Positions 50,218 through 57,612 of a DNA stretch of 64,000 nt are shown piece after piece. The position numbers were made by a program, and so were the translations under genes. Origin of the DNA: VRUE01 sp963728835 (GTDB lineage Bacteria > Actinomycetota > Thermoleophilia > Solirubrobacterales > 70-9); assembly GCA_963728835.1 (NCBI GenBank), contig CAVSKZ010000002.1, forward strand, positions 310,001-374,000, read 5' to 3'. The notes under the pieces are model-generated. The model was given only the letters and a program-made list of their open reading frames with translations, did no database searches and was not told the DNA's origin. Every line of letters starts with the position of its first letter. Position 1 is the first letter of the stretch.

Positions 50218-53049
50218 ATGCTCGCCCTCGCCGAGGCACAGCAGCAAGCCGTCGAGCACGACGACGGTCCGCTGCTCCTGCTCGGCGCCGCCGGGACCGG
50301 CAAGTCCGAGGCCCTGGCGCGAAGGTTCGCCCGGCTCGCCGGCGACGGGCTCGAACCTGCCCAGATCCTGGGCCTCGCTTCGACGCAGGCAACCGCATCT
50401 CGGCTCCGGCGACGCGTCGAAGCGCTTCTGGAGACCCCCTATGAGGAACTCTGGATCGGCACCTGGGGGGAGACCTGCGAGCGTCTCCTCCGCGAACACT
50501 CGACCGCCGCGGGCCTCGATCCCTTCTTCGAAGCCCTCGGCCCAGCCGAGCGCCTGGCGATCCTCCTGGACCGCCTCGACGACCTCCCCCTTCGCAACCG
50601 CGAGATCCGGGGGAACGCCACCGGGCTCCTCGCCCGGCTCCTCGAGCAGGTAGACGAATTGAAGGCCGGCTCCGACCCTCCGGAGCCCGAACTCGCCGAG
50701 TTCTGCGCCGCCCACGACCGCATCCTGGCCGAGTCCGGCAACCTCGACCGCGGCGAAGTCTTCCTGACGCTGAACAAGCTCCTTCACGAGCGGCCCGACA
50801 TCCGGACCGAGATTGGAACTCGATTTGTCCACCTGATGGTCGACGAGTACGAGGACACCACCTCCGCCCAACGAGCAATCCTCTCGGTGCTCCGTACCGA
50901 GAACCCAAACCACCTCTACGCAGAAGGACTCTCCTCTGCGGGTGGCGTGGGTGAGGGGGGGTCGAGGACGGCCCCGCCCGCCCGCAGCGCCCCCCCTCAC
51001 CCGCGACAGGACCCGCAGCCGGAAACGCTCGTCCTTGAAGAGGTGTTCCGGGAGCCAACCTTGCGCCGCTGGCTCTGCGAGAACGAGCGGGCGCAGGCTC
51101 AGGCTGTCGCCCGGGAGGTAGAGCATTTGCTTGCAGGGGGGGCATCTCCGGAAGAGATCTGCGTCCTGGTCGAGGACCCGGCGGCCGACGGCGGCGCCGT
51201 CTCGGCGGCGATGGAGGAGCGGGGGGTTCCGTTCCACCTGGCCGGCCCGGCGGCGCTGTTCCAGCGGCCCGAGGTGCGCGACGCGATCGCCTGGCTGCGG
51301 GCCCTGGCGGACCCCGAGGACTCGGCCGCCGTGGCGCGGACGCTGACCCGGCCGCCGACCGAGCTGCGCCCGGCGGACCTGGCGCGGCTGACGACGATCG
51401 CTCGGAGGCGCAAGGTCGACATGGTCTCCGCCTGCGAAGCGGCGCTCGAAAGCCCGCAGATCCCACCGGAGGGACGCGAGCGGATCCAGGCCTTCCTCAA
51501 GCTCTACGGGGAAGCATCGGCGGCGATGGAGGAGCGGCGCGCGGACGTCTTCGTCCGGCGGCTGATCGAGCGGGTGGGGCTGCGGCGTCAGCGCCTCTTC
51601 GCCGCCGAGCCGGAGGTGGCGGAGCGGCTGCTCGGCTTTTCGCGCCTGGCAGAGCTCGCCGCAACCTGGGCCAGGCGGGAGCCTCACGGATCCACCCGCG
51701 ACTTCGTCCGCTTCCTCAGCGTCGTGGCCGAGGCGGGCGTCGAGCCCGCAGGGGGCGAGGAGCCGCGCTCGCCGGGGACTGTCTGCGGCCTTGGCCGCCG
51801 CGCCGCGAAGGGGACCGAGTTCGACCACGTCTTCGCCCTCGGCGGGGCTCCGGACGCGGTGCAGGCGCGCTCGAGCCTGGTCCTCTCGCGAATCGGGCGC
51901 GAGGAGGGGGGCGAGGAGGGCGAGGAGCTCCACGAGGAGGAGCTCTTCGGCCCGGCCGAGGGCCTGCACGCCACCTACCGCAAGCTGCGCGAGGAGGTGC
52001 TGGAGGCCTCGTGGAAGGCGGGGCGGGAGCTCTCCGAGCCCCGCCTCGACACGGCCGTCGACGTCAACCGGGCGATCGCCCGCCACCTGGAGCTGCTGAA
52101 GCTGGCCGCCCTCGCCCAGCGGCCGGGAGAGGAGGCGACCGCCGAGGCGGTCGAGGCGGTCAACGGGCTGCTGCGCCAGGTCGCCACCCCCGAGCAGCAG
52201 GCCGAGCTCGACGCCTCGCCCCTCGACGCCTACCTGCTCGACTCCGAGCGCGAGCGCGACGGGCGGCAGCGGCTGATCGCGGCCCGCCACGAGCCCTCGC
52301 TGGAAGGCTTCCTCCCGCGCCGCGGCGACGGCTCCCTCAGCCTCTCCGCCTCCGACCTCGATCTCTACCTGACCTGCCCGCTGAAGTACAAGTTCACCCG
52401 GGTCTTCGGCATCCCCCAGGAGCCGACGATCAACCAGCGCTTCGGGATCCTCATCCACAACGTCCTCGAGCGCTTCCACAAGGACGGGCCCGGCGAGGAC
52501 GGGCACGAGCGCCTGATGGACCTCTTCGAGGCCGGCTGGCGCCGCTCCGGGTTCGGCTCCAGCGACGACGAGCTGCAGTTCCGCGACAAGGCCCGCGCGG
52601 CGATGAACCTCTACTGGGAGCGCGAGCGCGAGGCGGAGGGCGAGCCGGTCTGGCTGGAGCGGAAGTTCGACATCAAGATCGGCCCGCACCACGTGCGCGG
52701 CCGCGTCGACCGCGTCGACCGCCTCCCCGACGGCAGCCACGAGCTGATCGACTACAAGACCGGCGAACGCAAGAGCGAGGCCGACCTCGAGAGCGACCTG
52801 CAGCTGGCGCTCTACCGCCTCGCCGCCCGCGAGGCATGGGACATCGACGCCGCCACCGGCAGCTACTACTACGTGCTCGACGCCGACAAGGTCGCCGCGC
52901 CGGTCCGCCCCGACGACGCCGAGCGGGTCGAGCGGACGGTGCTCGAGGTCGGCGAGGGAGTCCTCAGCCAGGACTTCGAGCCGCGCCCGGCGCCGACGAC
53001 GTGCAGCTGGTGCGACTACCGGCTGATCTGCCCGGCGGCCGAGAGCTGA
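50218..53049 (+). CDS. UvrD-like helicase fused to PD-(D/E)XK nuclease; helicase motifs degenerate
   Basis: 943 residues. Walker A is LLGAAGTGKSEALARRF (23-30) and motif II VDEYEDTTSAQ (209-214). Motif III (GD-x-x-Q) is missing: residues 240-267 are instead encoded by a palindromic repeat (50936-51018), after which EEVFREPTLRRW resumes. Motif V is present (AKGTEFDHVFALGG), but motif VI (Y-V-A-x-T-R-A) is absent, with only ARSSLVLSR as a possible remnant. The C-terminal nuclease is complete: CPLKYKFTRVFG, ILIHNVLERFHKDG, GRVDRVDRLPDG, ELIDYKTGE and TCSWCDYRLICP, the four Cys fitting an AddB/AdnB-type Fe-S cluster. It would act in double-strand break processing, probably as nuclease with a crippled motor. 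Confidence 0.85.
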   Translation: MLALAEAQQQAVEHDDGPLLLLGAAGTGKSEALARRFARLAGDGLEPAQILGLASTQATASRLRRRVEALLETPYEELWIGTWGETCERLLREHSTAAGLDPFFEALGPAERLAILLDRLDDLPLRNREIRGNATGLLARLLEQVDELKAGSDPPEPELAEFCAAHDRILAESGNLDRGEVFLTLNKLLHERPDIRTEIGTRFVHLMVDEYEDTTSAQRAILSVLRTENPNHLYAEGLSSAGGVGEGGSRTAPPARSAPPHPRQDPQPETLVLEEVFREPTLRRWLCENERAQAQAVAREVEHLLAGGASPEEICVLVEDPAADGGAVSAAMEERGVPFHLAGPAALFQRPEVRDAIAWLRALADPEDSAAVARTLTRPPTELRPADLARLTTIARRRKVDMVSACEAALESPQIPPEGRERIQAFLKLYGEASAAMEERRADVFVRRLIERVGLRRQRLFAAEPEVAERLLGFSRLAELAATWARREPHGSTRDFVRFLSVVAEAGVEPAGGEEPRSPGTVCGLGRRAAKGTEFDHVFALGGAPDAVQARSSLVLSRIGREEGGEEGEELHEEELFGPAEGLHATYRKLREEVLEASWKAGRELSEPRLDTAVDVNRAIARHLELLKLAALAQRPGEEATAEAVEAVNGLLRQVATPEQQAELDASPLDAYLLDSERERDGRQRLIAARHEPSLEGFLPRRGDGSLSLSASDLDLYLTCPLKYKFTRVFGIPQEPTINQRFGILIHNVLERFHKDGPGEDGHERLMDLFEAGWRRSGFGSSDDELQFRDKARAAMNLYWEREREAEGEPVWLERKFDIKIGPHHVRGRVDRVDRLPDGSHELIDYKTGERKSEADLESDLQLALYRLAAREAWDIDAATGSYYYVLDADKVAAPVRPDDAERVERTVLEVGEGVLSQDFEPRPAPTTCSWCDYRLICPAAES
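50936..51018. repeat. dispersed palindromic element, copy 2, in frame in a gene
   Basis: Arms CTGCGGGT (50936-50943) with 51011-51018 and GGGTGAGGGGGGG (50949-50961) with 50990-51002. The centre begins TCGAGGACGG and ends CCCGCCCGCAG, as in copy 1 (20106-20192). It is translated as Gly/Ser/Pro/Arg-rich filler within the helicase-nuclease. Confidence 0.8.
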
Positions 53050-53056
53050 GGCCCGG

Positions 53057-53920
53057 CTACTGGTTGCCCTGCTGGCGCAGGAACTGCTGGAAGTCGCGTG
53101 CGATCGAGTCCGCTGACGGGAGGTCCTCGGGGTTCTCCAGCTGGTCTTCCTGCTCGGCCTCTATGCGGTCGACCAGCTCCTCGATCTCGGGGTTGGCGGC
53201 TATGGCCCGATTGATCTGCTCTTCGTAGCTGGTCGCCTCCTCCTCCAGCTCGGTCGCCTCGACGGCGATGCCGCTGACCCCCTCGAAGCGGCGCAGGAGG
53301 GCGAGGGCGGCCTTGGGGTTGGGGACGGCGGCTATGTAGTGGGGCACCGCCGCCCAGAGCGAGGCGGAGGTCATCCCCATCTGGCGGCAGCAGTCGTGGA
53401 CGACGCCGACGATGCCGGTCGGGCCCTCGTAGGAGGAGCGCTGCAGGTCGAGCTCCTCGACCAGCTTCTCGTCGGAGGCGAGGCCGGTGATCGGCACCGG
53501 CAGGGTGTGGGAGACCTCGGCGATCAGGGCGCCGAGGGTGATCACCATCTCCACGCCGAGGGCGTCGGCGGCGGTCGAGATCGTCTCCGCGAAGGTGCGC
53601 CAGCGCAGGTTGGGCTCGGTCCCGTCGAGCAGCACCAAATCGCGCTCGGCGGCGGGGACGCGAGCGGCGATCAGGTTGTTCTGCGGCCACTCGATGCGTC
53701 GCACCTCGCCCTCGGTGAGCACGATCGTCGGCCGGGTGGCCTGGAAGTCGAAGTAGTCCTCCGGGTCGACCTGCGCGATCAGCTCGGAGTCGAAGACCTC
53801 GGCGATGGCGCCGACCGCCGTCGAGGCGGCCCCGGCGGCGTCGTTCCAGCCACGGAACGAGCAGACCAGGATCGGGCTGCGCAGCTGCGGGAGGTCGCCT
53901 TCCCAAGTCAGTGAGTCCAC
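53057..53920 (-). CDS. PAC2-family protein
   Basis: 287 residues of the PAC2 (proteasome-assembly-chaperone 2-like) family common in proteasome-bearing actinobacteria: SPILVCSFRGWNDAAGAAS near the N-terminus, FDFQATRPTIVLTEGEVR, and ITLGALIAEVSHTLPVPITG in the core. The SSYEGPTGIVGVVHDCC and ASLWAAVPHYIAAVPNPKA segments follow in the family order. An acidic coiled C-terminus (ELEEEATSYEEQINRAIAAN) follows. The bacterial role is not established. GTG start at 53920 is implied by MDSLTWEGDLPQ. It is divergent from the TetR gene. Confidence 0.88.
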   Translation of the reverse strand: MDSLTWEGDLPQLRSPILVCSFRGWNDAAGAASTAVGAIAEVFDSELIAQVDPEDYFDFQATRPTIVLTEGEVRRIEWPQNNLIAARVPAAERDLVLLDGTEPNLRWRTFAETISTAADALGVEMVITLGALIAEVSHTLPVPITGLASDEKLVEELDLQRSSYEGPTGIVGVVHDCCRQMGMTSASLWAAVPHYIAAVPNPKAALALLRRFEGVSGIAVEATELEEEATSYEEQINRAIAANPEIEELVDRIEAEQEDQLENPEDLPSADSIARDFQQFLRQQGNQ

Positions 53921-53947
53921 CCCTTTGAGACTACAGACGGCGACGAT

Positions 53948-53963
53948 GTGAATCGGGATTCAC
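53948..53963. promoter_or_regulatory. palindromic operator, likely TetR site
   Basis: GTGAATCGGGATTCAC is a perfect 7-bp inverted repeat around GG. TATCCT (53964-53969), a plausible -10, abuts it. The TetR gene starts 135 bp downstream and the PAC2 gene 28 bp away on the other side, so autoregulation or control of both is possible. Confidence 0.5.
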
Positions 53964-54097
53964 TATCCTGCCGCCCGTGCTGCGAGCTGCGCGAGATCGA
54001 AGCTGGTCGCGATCGTGGAACGCTTGCCGCGGCGCTGCCCGCCTGGCTGACGGCACGCGCGCCCCTCGCCGATGCGCTTTCCTACGAGTAGACGCGA

Positions 54098-54718
54098 ATG
54101 CCCTCCGCGCGAACCAAGCCAGCCGAGCGGCGCAGCCGGCCCAGCCGCGGCGAGGGCACCCGCGAGCGGCTGCTGAACGCCGCGGTCGGGCTGCTCGAGG
54201 AGGGCGGATACGCGGCCGCCTCCGTCGCGGCGATCACCGAGCGCGGCGGCGTCGCCGCCGGCGCCCTGTACAGGCACTTCCCCTCGAAGGCCGAGCTCTT
54301 CGTCGAGGTCTTCCGCACGATGGCGGAGGACGCGCTGGCCCATCTCCGCGAGGCGAGCTCGGTCTCCGGCACGGCGGTCGACAAGCTCGACGCGATCGTG
54401 CGCGAGTTCACCAGCCGCTCGCTGAGCCAGCCGCGGCTCGCCTGGGCGCTCGGCTACGAGCCGGTCGACCCGCTCGTGGACGCCGAGCGGCTGGCCTACC
54501 GGCAGACCTACCGCGAGCGGCTCGCCGAGCTTCTGCGGCGCGGCATCGAGGCGGGTGACCTGCCCGAGCAGGATGCCGAGCTGACGGCGGCCTCCCTGAT
54601 CGGCGCGATCAGCGAGGGGCTGGTCGGGCCGCTCTCGCCCGTGCGCGGCGAGCGGGTCTCCACCGAGAAGACCGTCGCCGCGATCTCGGCCTTCTGCCGG
54701 CGCGCCGTCGGCGCGTAG
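54098..54718 (+). CDS. TetR-family transcriptional regulator
   Basis: 206 residues. The N-terminal DNA-binding domain starts after a basic tail (AERRSRPSRGEGTRER): LLNAAVGLLEEGGYAAASVA, then the recognition helix in ITERGGVAAGALYRHFPSKAEL. The ligand domain contains KLDAIVREFTSRSLSQPRL and a C-terminal helix pair. No specific subfamily is evident. The upstream region (54000-54097) seems free of another gene. A 16-bp palindrome 135 bp upstream is the likely operator. The stop is followed within 4 bp by a long terminator stem. Confidence 0.9.
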   Translation: MPSARTKPAERRSRPSRGEGTRERLLNAAVGLLEEGGYAAASVAAITERGGVAAGALYRHFPSKAELFVEVFRTMAEDALAHLREASSVSGTAVDKLDAIVREFTSRSLSQPRLAWALGYEPVDPLVDAERLAYRQTYRERLAELLRRGIEAGDLPEQDAELTAASLIGAISEGLVGPLSPVRGERVSTEKTVAAISAFCRRAVGA

Positions 54719-54721
54719 GTC

Positions 54722-54771
54722 GGCGACTGAACGTTTGACCCACCTATGGGGTGGTCAAACGTTCAGTCGCC
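54722..54771. terminator. bidirectional terminator, perfect 19-bp arms
   Basis: GGCGACTGAACGTTTGACC (54722-54740) is perfectly complementary to 54753-54771 across a 12-nt loop. It starts 4 bp after the TetR stop, and the right arm contains the stop and last two codons of the minus-strand TauE half. Confidence 0.75.
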
Positions 54772-55137
54772 CTGAGGTGCCAGCGCGCGGCGGACGAGGC
54801 CGTAGGCGATGAAGAGGACGAGGGCGGCGAAGGAGAGCTCCAGCGCACGCTGGGAGAGCTCGTTCGCGACCGCGACGCCGATCAGCACGCCGAGCGGGGA
54901 GAGGGCGCCGATCACGGCGGCGTCGCGCAGGTTGACGTTGCCGTAGGAGCGCTGGCGGTAGGTCCCGACCAGGGCGACGATGACGATCATCAGCAGCGAC
55001 GTCGACTCGCCCTCGATCTGCGAGAGGCCGAGGAAGAGCGTCAGCGCCGGCACGAAGAGGACGCCGCCGCCGACGCCGACCAGCCCGCCGGCGAGGCCGC
55101 CGGCGAGCGCGATCAGGATCGCGAAGAGCTCGTCCAT
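54763..55137 (-). CDS. half-size TauE/SafE-like membrane protein, downstream half
   Basis: 124 residues, four hydrophobic helices. MDELFAILIALAGGLAGGLV leads to the family motif GVGGGVLFVPALTLFLGL, which recurs once in each half of full-length TauE/SafE permeases. It then has LLMIVIVALVGTYRQRSYG and NVNLRDAAVIGALSPLGVLI. It corresponds to the C-terminal half of a 250-residue transporter. Its ATG overlaps the stop of the upstream half (TGATG), so the two are translationally coupled and should pair as a heterodimer. Family members export sulfite or organosulfonates. A fusion broken by an indel is a possible alternative. Confidence 0.78.
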   Translation of the reverse strand: MDELFAILIALAGGLAGGLVGVGGGVLFVPALTLFLGLSQIEGESTSLLMIVIVALVGTYRQRSYGNVNLRDAAVIGALSPLGVLIGVAVANELSQRALELSFAALVLFIAYGLVRRALAPQGD

Positions 55138-55520
55138 CAGAAGAAGATCAGCTCGATCGCGATCGCGACCAGGAGGGCGGCGAAGAGCAGCGAGATCGCC
55201 CGCTGGGGGATGCGCTGCTGGATCGCCGTCCCGGCGACGACCCCGATCACCGCGGGGATCGAGAGCCAGAGGCCGGTGAGGACGTGGACGTTGCCGTAGA
55301 TCCCGCCCTGGGCGAGCGCCCCGAGCAGGCCGATCAGGACGATCGCGGCGAGGCTGGTGCCGGTGGCGAGGCGCTCTCCGTAGGCGAACCAGAAGATCAG
55401 CAGGGGCACGATGACCGTGCCGCCGCCGACGCCGAAGAGGCCGCTGAAGATCCCCGCCAGGGTGCCGATCGCGGCAAGCTTGAGCAGGCGATGGGAGGGC
55501 AGCGCTGGGTCCGGGGTCAT
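55137..55520 (-). CDS. half-size TauE/SafE-like membrane protein, upstream half
   Basis: 127 residues: LLKLAAIGTLAGIFSGLFGV followed by GGGTVIVPLLIFWFAYGER, then TGTSLAAIVLIGLLGALAQG and NVHVLTGLWLSIPAVIGVVA. It matches the N-terminal half of TauE/SafE permeases and shows the same internal motif as its downstream partner. GTG or ATG starts upstream of MTPDPALPSH are not needed; this start at 55520 is only 21 bp from the divergent trehalose-phosphatase gene. The short product ends AIAIELIFF, a proper fourth helix, arguing that the stop is natural. Confidence 0.78.
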   Translation of the reverse strand: MTPDPALPSHRLLKLAAIGTLAGIFSGLFGVGGGTVIVPLLIFWFAYGERLATGTSLAAIVLIGLLGALAQGGIYGNVHVLTGLWLSIPAVIGVVAGTAIQQRIPQRAISLLFAALLVAIAIELIFF

Positions 55521-55541
55521 CGTGCCGCGATACTAAGTGCC

Positions 55542-56360
55542 GTGCCCGCCGAAGCCGAGACAGGGGCTGGCGCATGGCGCTCCGCACTGGAGGCCCTGCG
55601 CGCCGATCCGGGGCGGACCGCGATCCTCACCGACGTCGACGGGACCCTGGCGTCGATCGCCGAGCGGCCGGAGCTGGCGGCGGTGCCGGCGCGGGCTACG
55701 AAGCTGCTGGAGACGCTGAGCAACCGCTTCGGCCTCCTCGGCTGCATCTCCGGCCGCCAGGCCCTGGAGGCTCGCCGCCTGGTCGGGGTCGAGGGCATCG
55801 CCTATGCCGGCAACCACGGCTTCGAGCTGCTGATGCCGGGCGAGACCGAGCCCCAGCTCGACCCGGCCGTGGCCGGGCGGGAGCGGGACGCCGCCGAGCT
55901 CCTCGCCGGCGCGGCCGGGGACGGGCTGGACGCGGCCGGCTTGCGCCGCGAGGACAAGGGCCCGATCCAGGCGCTGCACTGGCGCGGCGCGGCGGACGAG
56001 CAGGCGGCCGAGGCCCTCGCTCACGAGATCGCGGCCGAGGCGGGCCGGCAGGGACTGGAACCGCGCTGGGGCCGCAAGGTCCTGGAGCTGCGTCCGGTCG
56101 GAGGGGGCGGCAAGGACGCGGCGGTTGCCGCGCTGCTCGCCGGCCGCGACATCGCGGCCGCGGTCTACGCCGGCGACGACCGCACCGACCTCGACGCCTT
56201 CCGCCGCCTGCGTGAGCTGCGGGACGAAGACCGCCTGGCGACGGCGCTCTGCGTCGGCGTCACCTCCCCCGAGGCGCCGCCGGAGCTGGCCGAGGAGTCC
56301 GACCTCACGGTCGGCGGCCCCAACGGCTGGATCGCCCTTCTCGCGGAGCTTGCCGAGTAG
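55542..56360 (+). CDS. otsB: trehalose-6-phosphate phosphatase
   Basis: 272 residues, HAD superfamily with OtsB features. Catalytic DxD is in TAILTDVDGTLASIAERPE, motif II in GLLGCISGRQALEARRLVG, a cap with YAGNHGFELLMPG, then the conserved Lys in GRKVLELRPVGGGGKDAA and motif III/IV in AVYAGDDRTDLDAFRRL. It removes phosphate from trehalose-6-phosphate. No otsA lies in the window. GTG 55542 (VPAEAETGAG) is the first start after the divergent gene. The frame is open to 55284, but that part is the opposite strand of the TauE half. Likely co-transcribed with the next gene, 2 bp away. Confidence 0.87.
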   Translation: MPAEAETGAGAWRSALEALRADPGRTAILTDVDGTLASIAERPELAAVPARATKLLETLSNRFGLLGCISGRQALEARRLVGVEGIAYAGNHGFELLMPGETEPQLDPAVAGRERDAAELLAGAAGDGLDAAGLRREDKGPIQALHWRGAADEQAAEALAHEIAAEAGRQGLEPRWGRKVLELRPVGGGGKDAAVAALLAGRDIAAAVYAGDDRTDLDAFRRLRELRDEDRLATALCVGVTSPEAPPELAEESDLTVGGPNGWIALLAELAE

Positions 56361-56362
56361 CG

Positions 56363-56875
56363 ATGCCCTACACCGACCTGCTGAGAGTCACCGTCCTGCT
56401 CACCGGCGCCGAGGCCACCGCCCTGGCCGCGATAACCGCCGTCGCCACCAATCGCGACGGCGACGCCACGACCCTGATCGTCGCCGGCACCTGGTGGCTC
56501 ATAGCCCTCCTCGTCGGCCTCTACCTGGGTCGCCCCGCCCGCGCAGCGGACGCCCTCCGCGACGCTTTGGCCCAGGCCCGCACCGCCACCTCCCTGCCCC
56601 CGGAGACCCCGGCAAGGATCGCCTTCGTCCGCCTCTGGCCGATCGCCCTGACCGCGATCGCGGCCGGAGCCCTCGGCATCTTCTTCCCCGGAGTCGCGGC
56701 CGTCGGTGCCGGCTACGCCCTCCTCGTCTCCCTCGCCTGGCACACGAGAGAGGCAGCCGTGCTGGCGATCGAGCAGCGCGACGGCGTCCGCTTCTACGTG
56801 GTCCCCAACTCGGCGCTGCGGCCGATCCGGCTGGTCCGCACCCCGGGCCTGCGCAGCAGTCGGCGACATGGCTGA
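56363..56875 (+). CDS. membrane protein, unknown function
   Basis: 170 residues with four hydrophobic segments: LRVTVLLTGAEATALAAITA, LIVAGTWWLIALLVGLYLG, WPIALTAIAAGALGIFFPG and VAAVGAGYALLVSLAWHT. The C-terminal part (VLAIEQRDGVRFYVVPNSAL) is soluble, containing the motif DGVRFYV. I do not recognise a family. ATG 56363 lies 2 bp after the otsB stop, and a GTG/ATG start of the SIMPL gene follows in 30-40 bp, suggesting an operon. Confidence 0.7.
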   Translation: MPYTDLLRVTVLLTGAEATALAAITAVATNRDGDATTLIVAGTWWLIALLVGLYLGRPARAADALRDALAQARTATSLPPETPARIAFVRLWPIALTAIAAGALGIFFPGVAAVGAGYALLVSLAWHTREAAVLAIEQRDGVRFYVVPNSALRPIRLVRTPGLRSSRRHG

Positions 56876-56900
56876 CTGGGTTTGGCGGCTAAGGGGTAGC

Positions 56901-57587
56901 GTGATCTCGATGAACCGCCTCTCGCTTGCACCGCTCGCTGCCGTCCTTCTCACCCTGCTGCTCCTTCCCGCCTCTGCTTCGGCTCAGGGCACGATTTCCG
57001 TCAGGGGCTCGGCGACGCAGAAGGTGCCGAACGACACCGCCTCCCTCGGCTTCTCCGTGAGCAAGGAACGGAAGACCCGGCAGGCGGCTCTACGAATCGT
57101 GGCCGTGCGCCTGCGGGCCGTGATCGCTGTGGTTCAGGCAACTCCCGGCATCGACCCCGGCGGCGTCACCACCGGCCCGATCTCGGTGCGAAAAGTGACC
57201 AGGGGCAAACTCACGATCTACCGCGCATCGGAGGGGATCGGGGTAATCCTGCACCAACCCGAGCGGGCCGGAGAGCTCGTCAGCGCCGCGGTCGCGGCCG
57301 GTGCAACCGGAACGCGGGGCCCCAGCTTCTTCGCCGGCAATCCCGACCTCGCCTACAACAACACCCTGCTGGCGGCCTTTGACCAGGCGAAAGGCAAGGC
57401 GGCTGCCCTGGCCGCGCGAGCCGAAGCCACCCTCGGACCAGCGATCAGCATCGAAGAAGTCAGCGAAGTCATACCCACGGAGCGCGCCGATGCCAAGGAG
57501 CCTCAATCCGCAGCGCCGGCTCCGCCCGCCAAGCCCGGTACCTCGACGGTAATCGCCACCGTTCGCGTCACCTTCGCGCTGGAATGA
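56901..57587 (+). CDS. secreted SIMPL-domain (DUF541) protein
   Basis: About 228 residues. Signal peptide LAPLAAVLLTLLLLPASASA then QGTISVRGSATQKVPNDTAS, the standard SIMPL opening (x-G-x-A-x-x-x-x-P-D-x-A). Later blocks are GVTTGPISVRKVTRGKLTIY, ASEGIGVILHQPERAGELV and a basic-to-Pro tail before VIATVRVTFALE. SIMPL proteins are periplasmic or secreted with uncertain role, in some bacteria linked to stress or wall signalling. GTG 56901 has AAGGGG at 4-nt spacing; the in-frame ATG at 56910 is an alternative with poorer spacing. Confidence 0.82.
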   Translation: MISMNRLSLAPLAAVLLTLLLLPASASAQGTISVRGSATQKVPNDTASLGFSVSKERKTRQAALRIVAVRLRAVIAVVQATPGIDPGGVTTGPISVRKVTRGKLTIYRASEGIGVILHQPERAGELVSAAVAAGATGTRGPSFFAGNPDLAYNNTLLAAFDQAKGKAAALAARAEATLGPAISIEEVSEVIPTERADAKEPQSAAPAPPAKPGTSTVIATVRVTFALE

Positions 57588-57612
57588 GCCGCTATTCGCG
57601 GATCCGCCGCGC

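Noticed and set aside
49340..51466. Minus-strand open frame of about 708 codons
   Set aside because: It is an off-frame reading of the phosphatase gene joined to the antisense of the helicase-nuclease; Arg/Pro/Gly-rich shadow.
54763..55520. TauE halves as one gene broken by an indel
   Set aside because: The first half ends after a complete fourth helix and the second begins with ATG at a TGATG overlap, which fits natural coupling better. Kept as an alternative.
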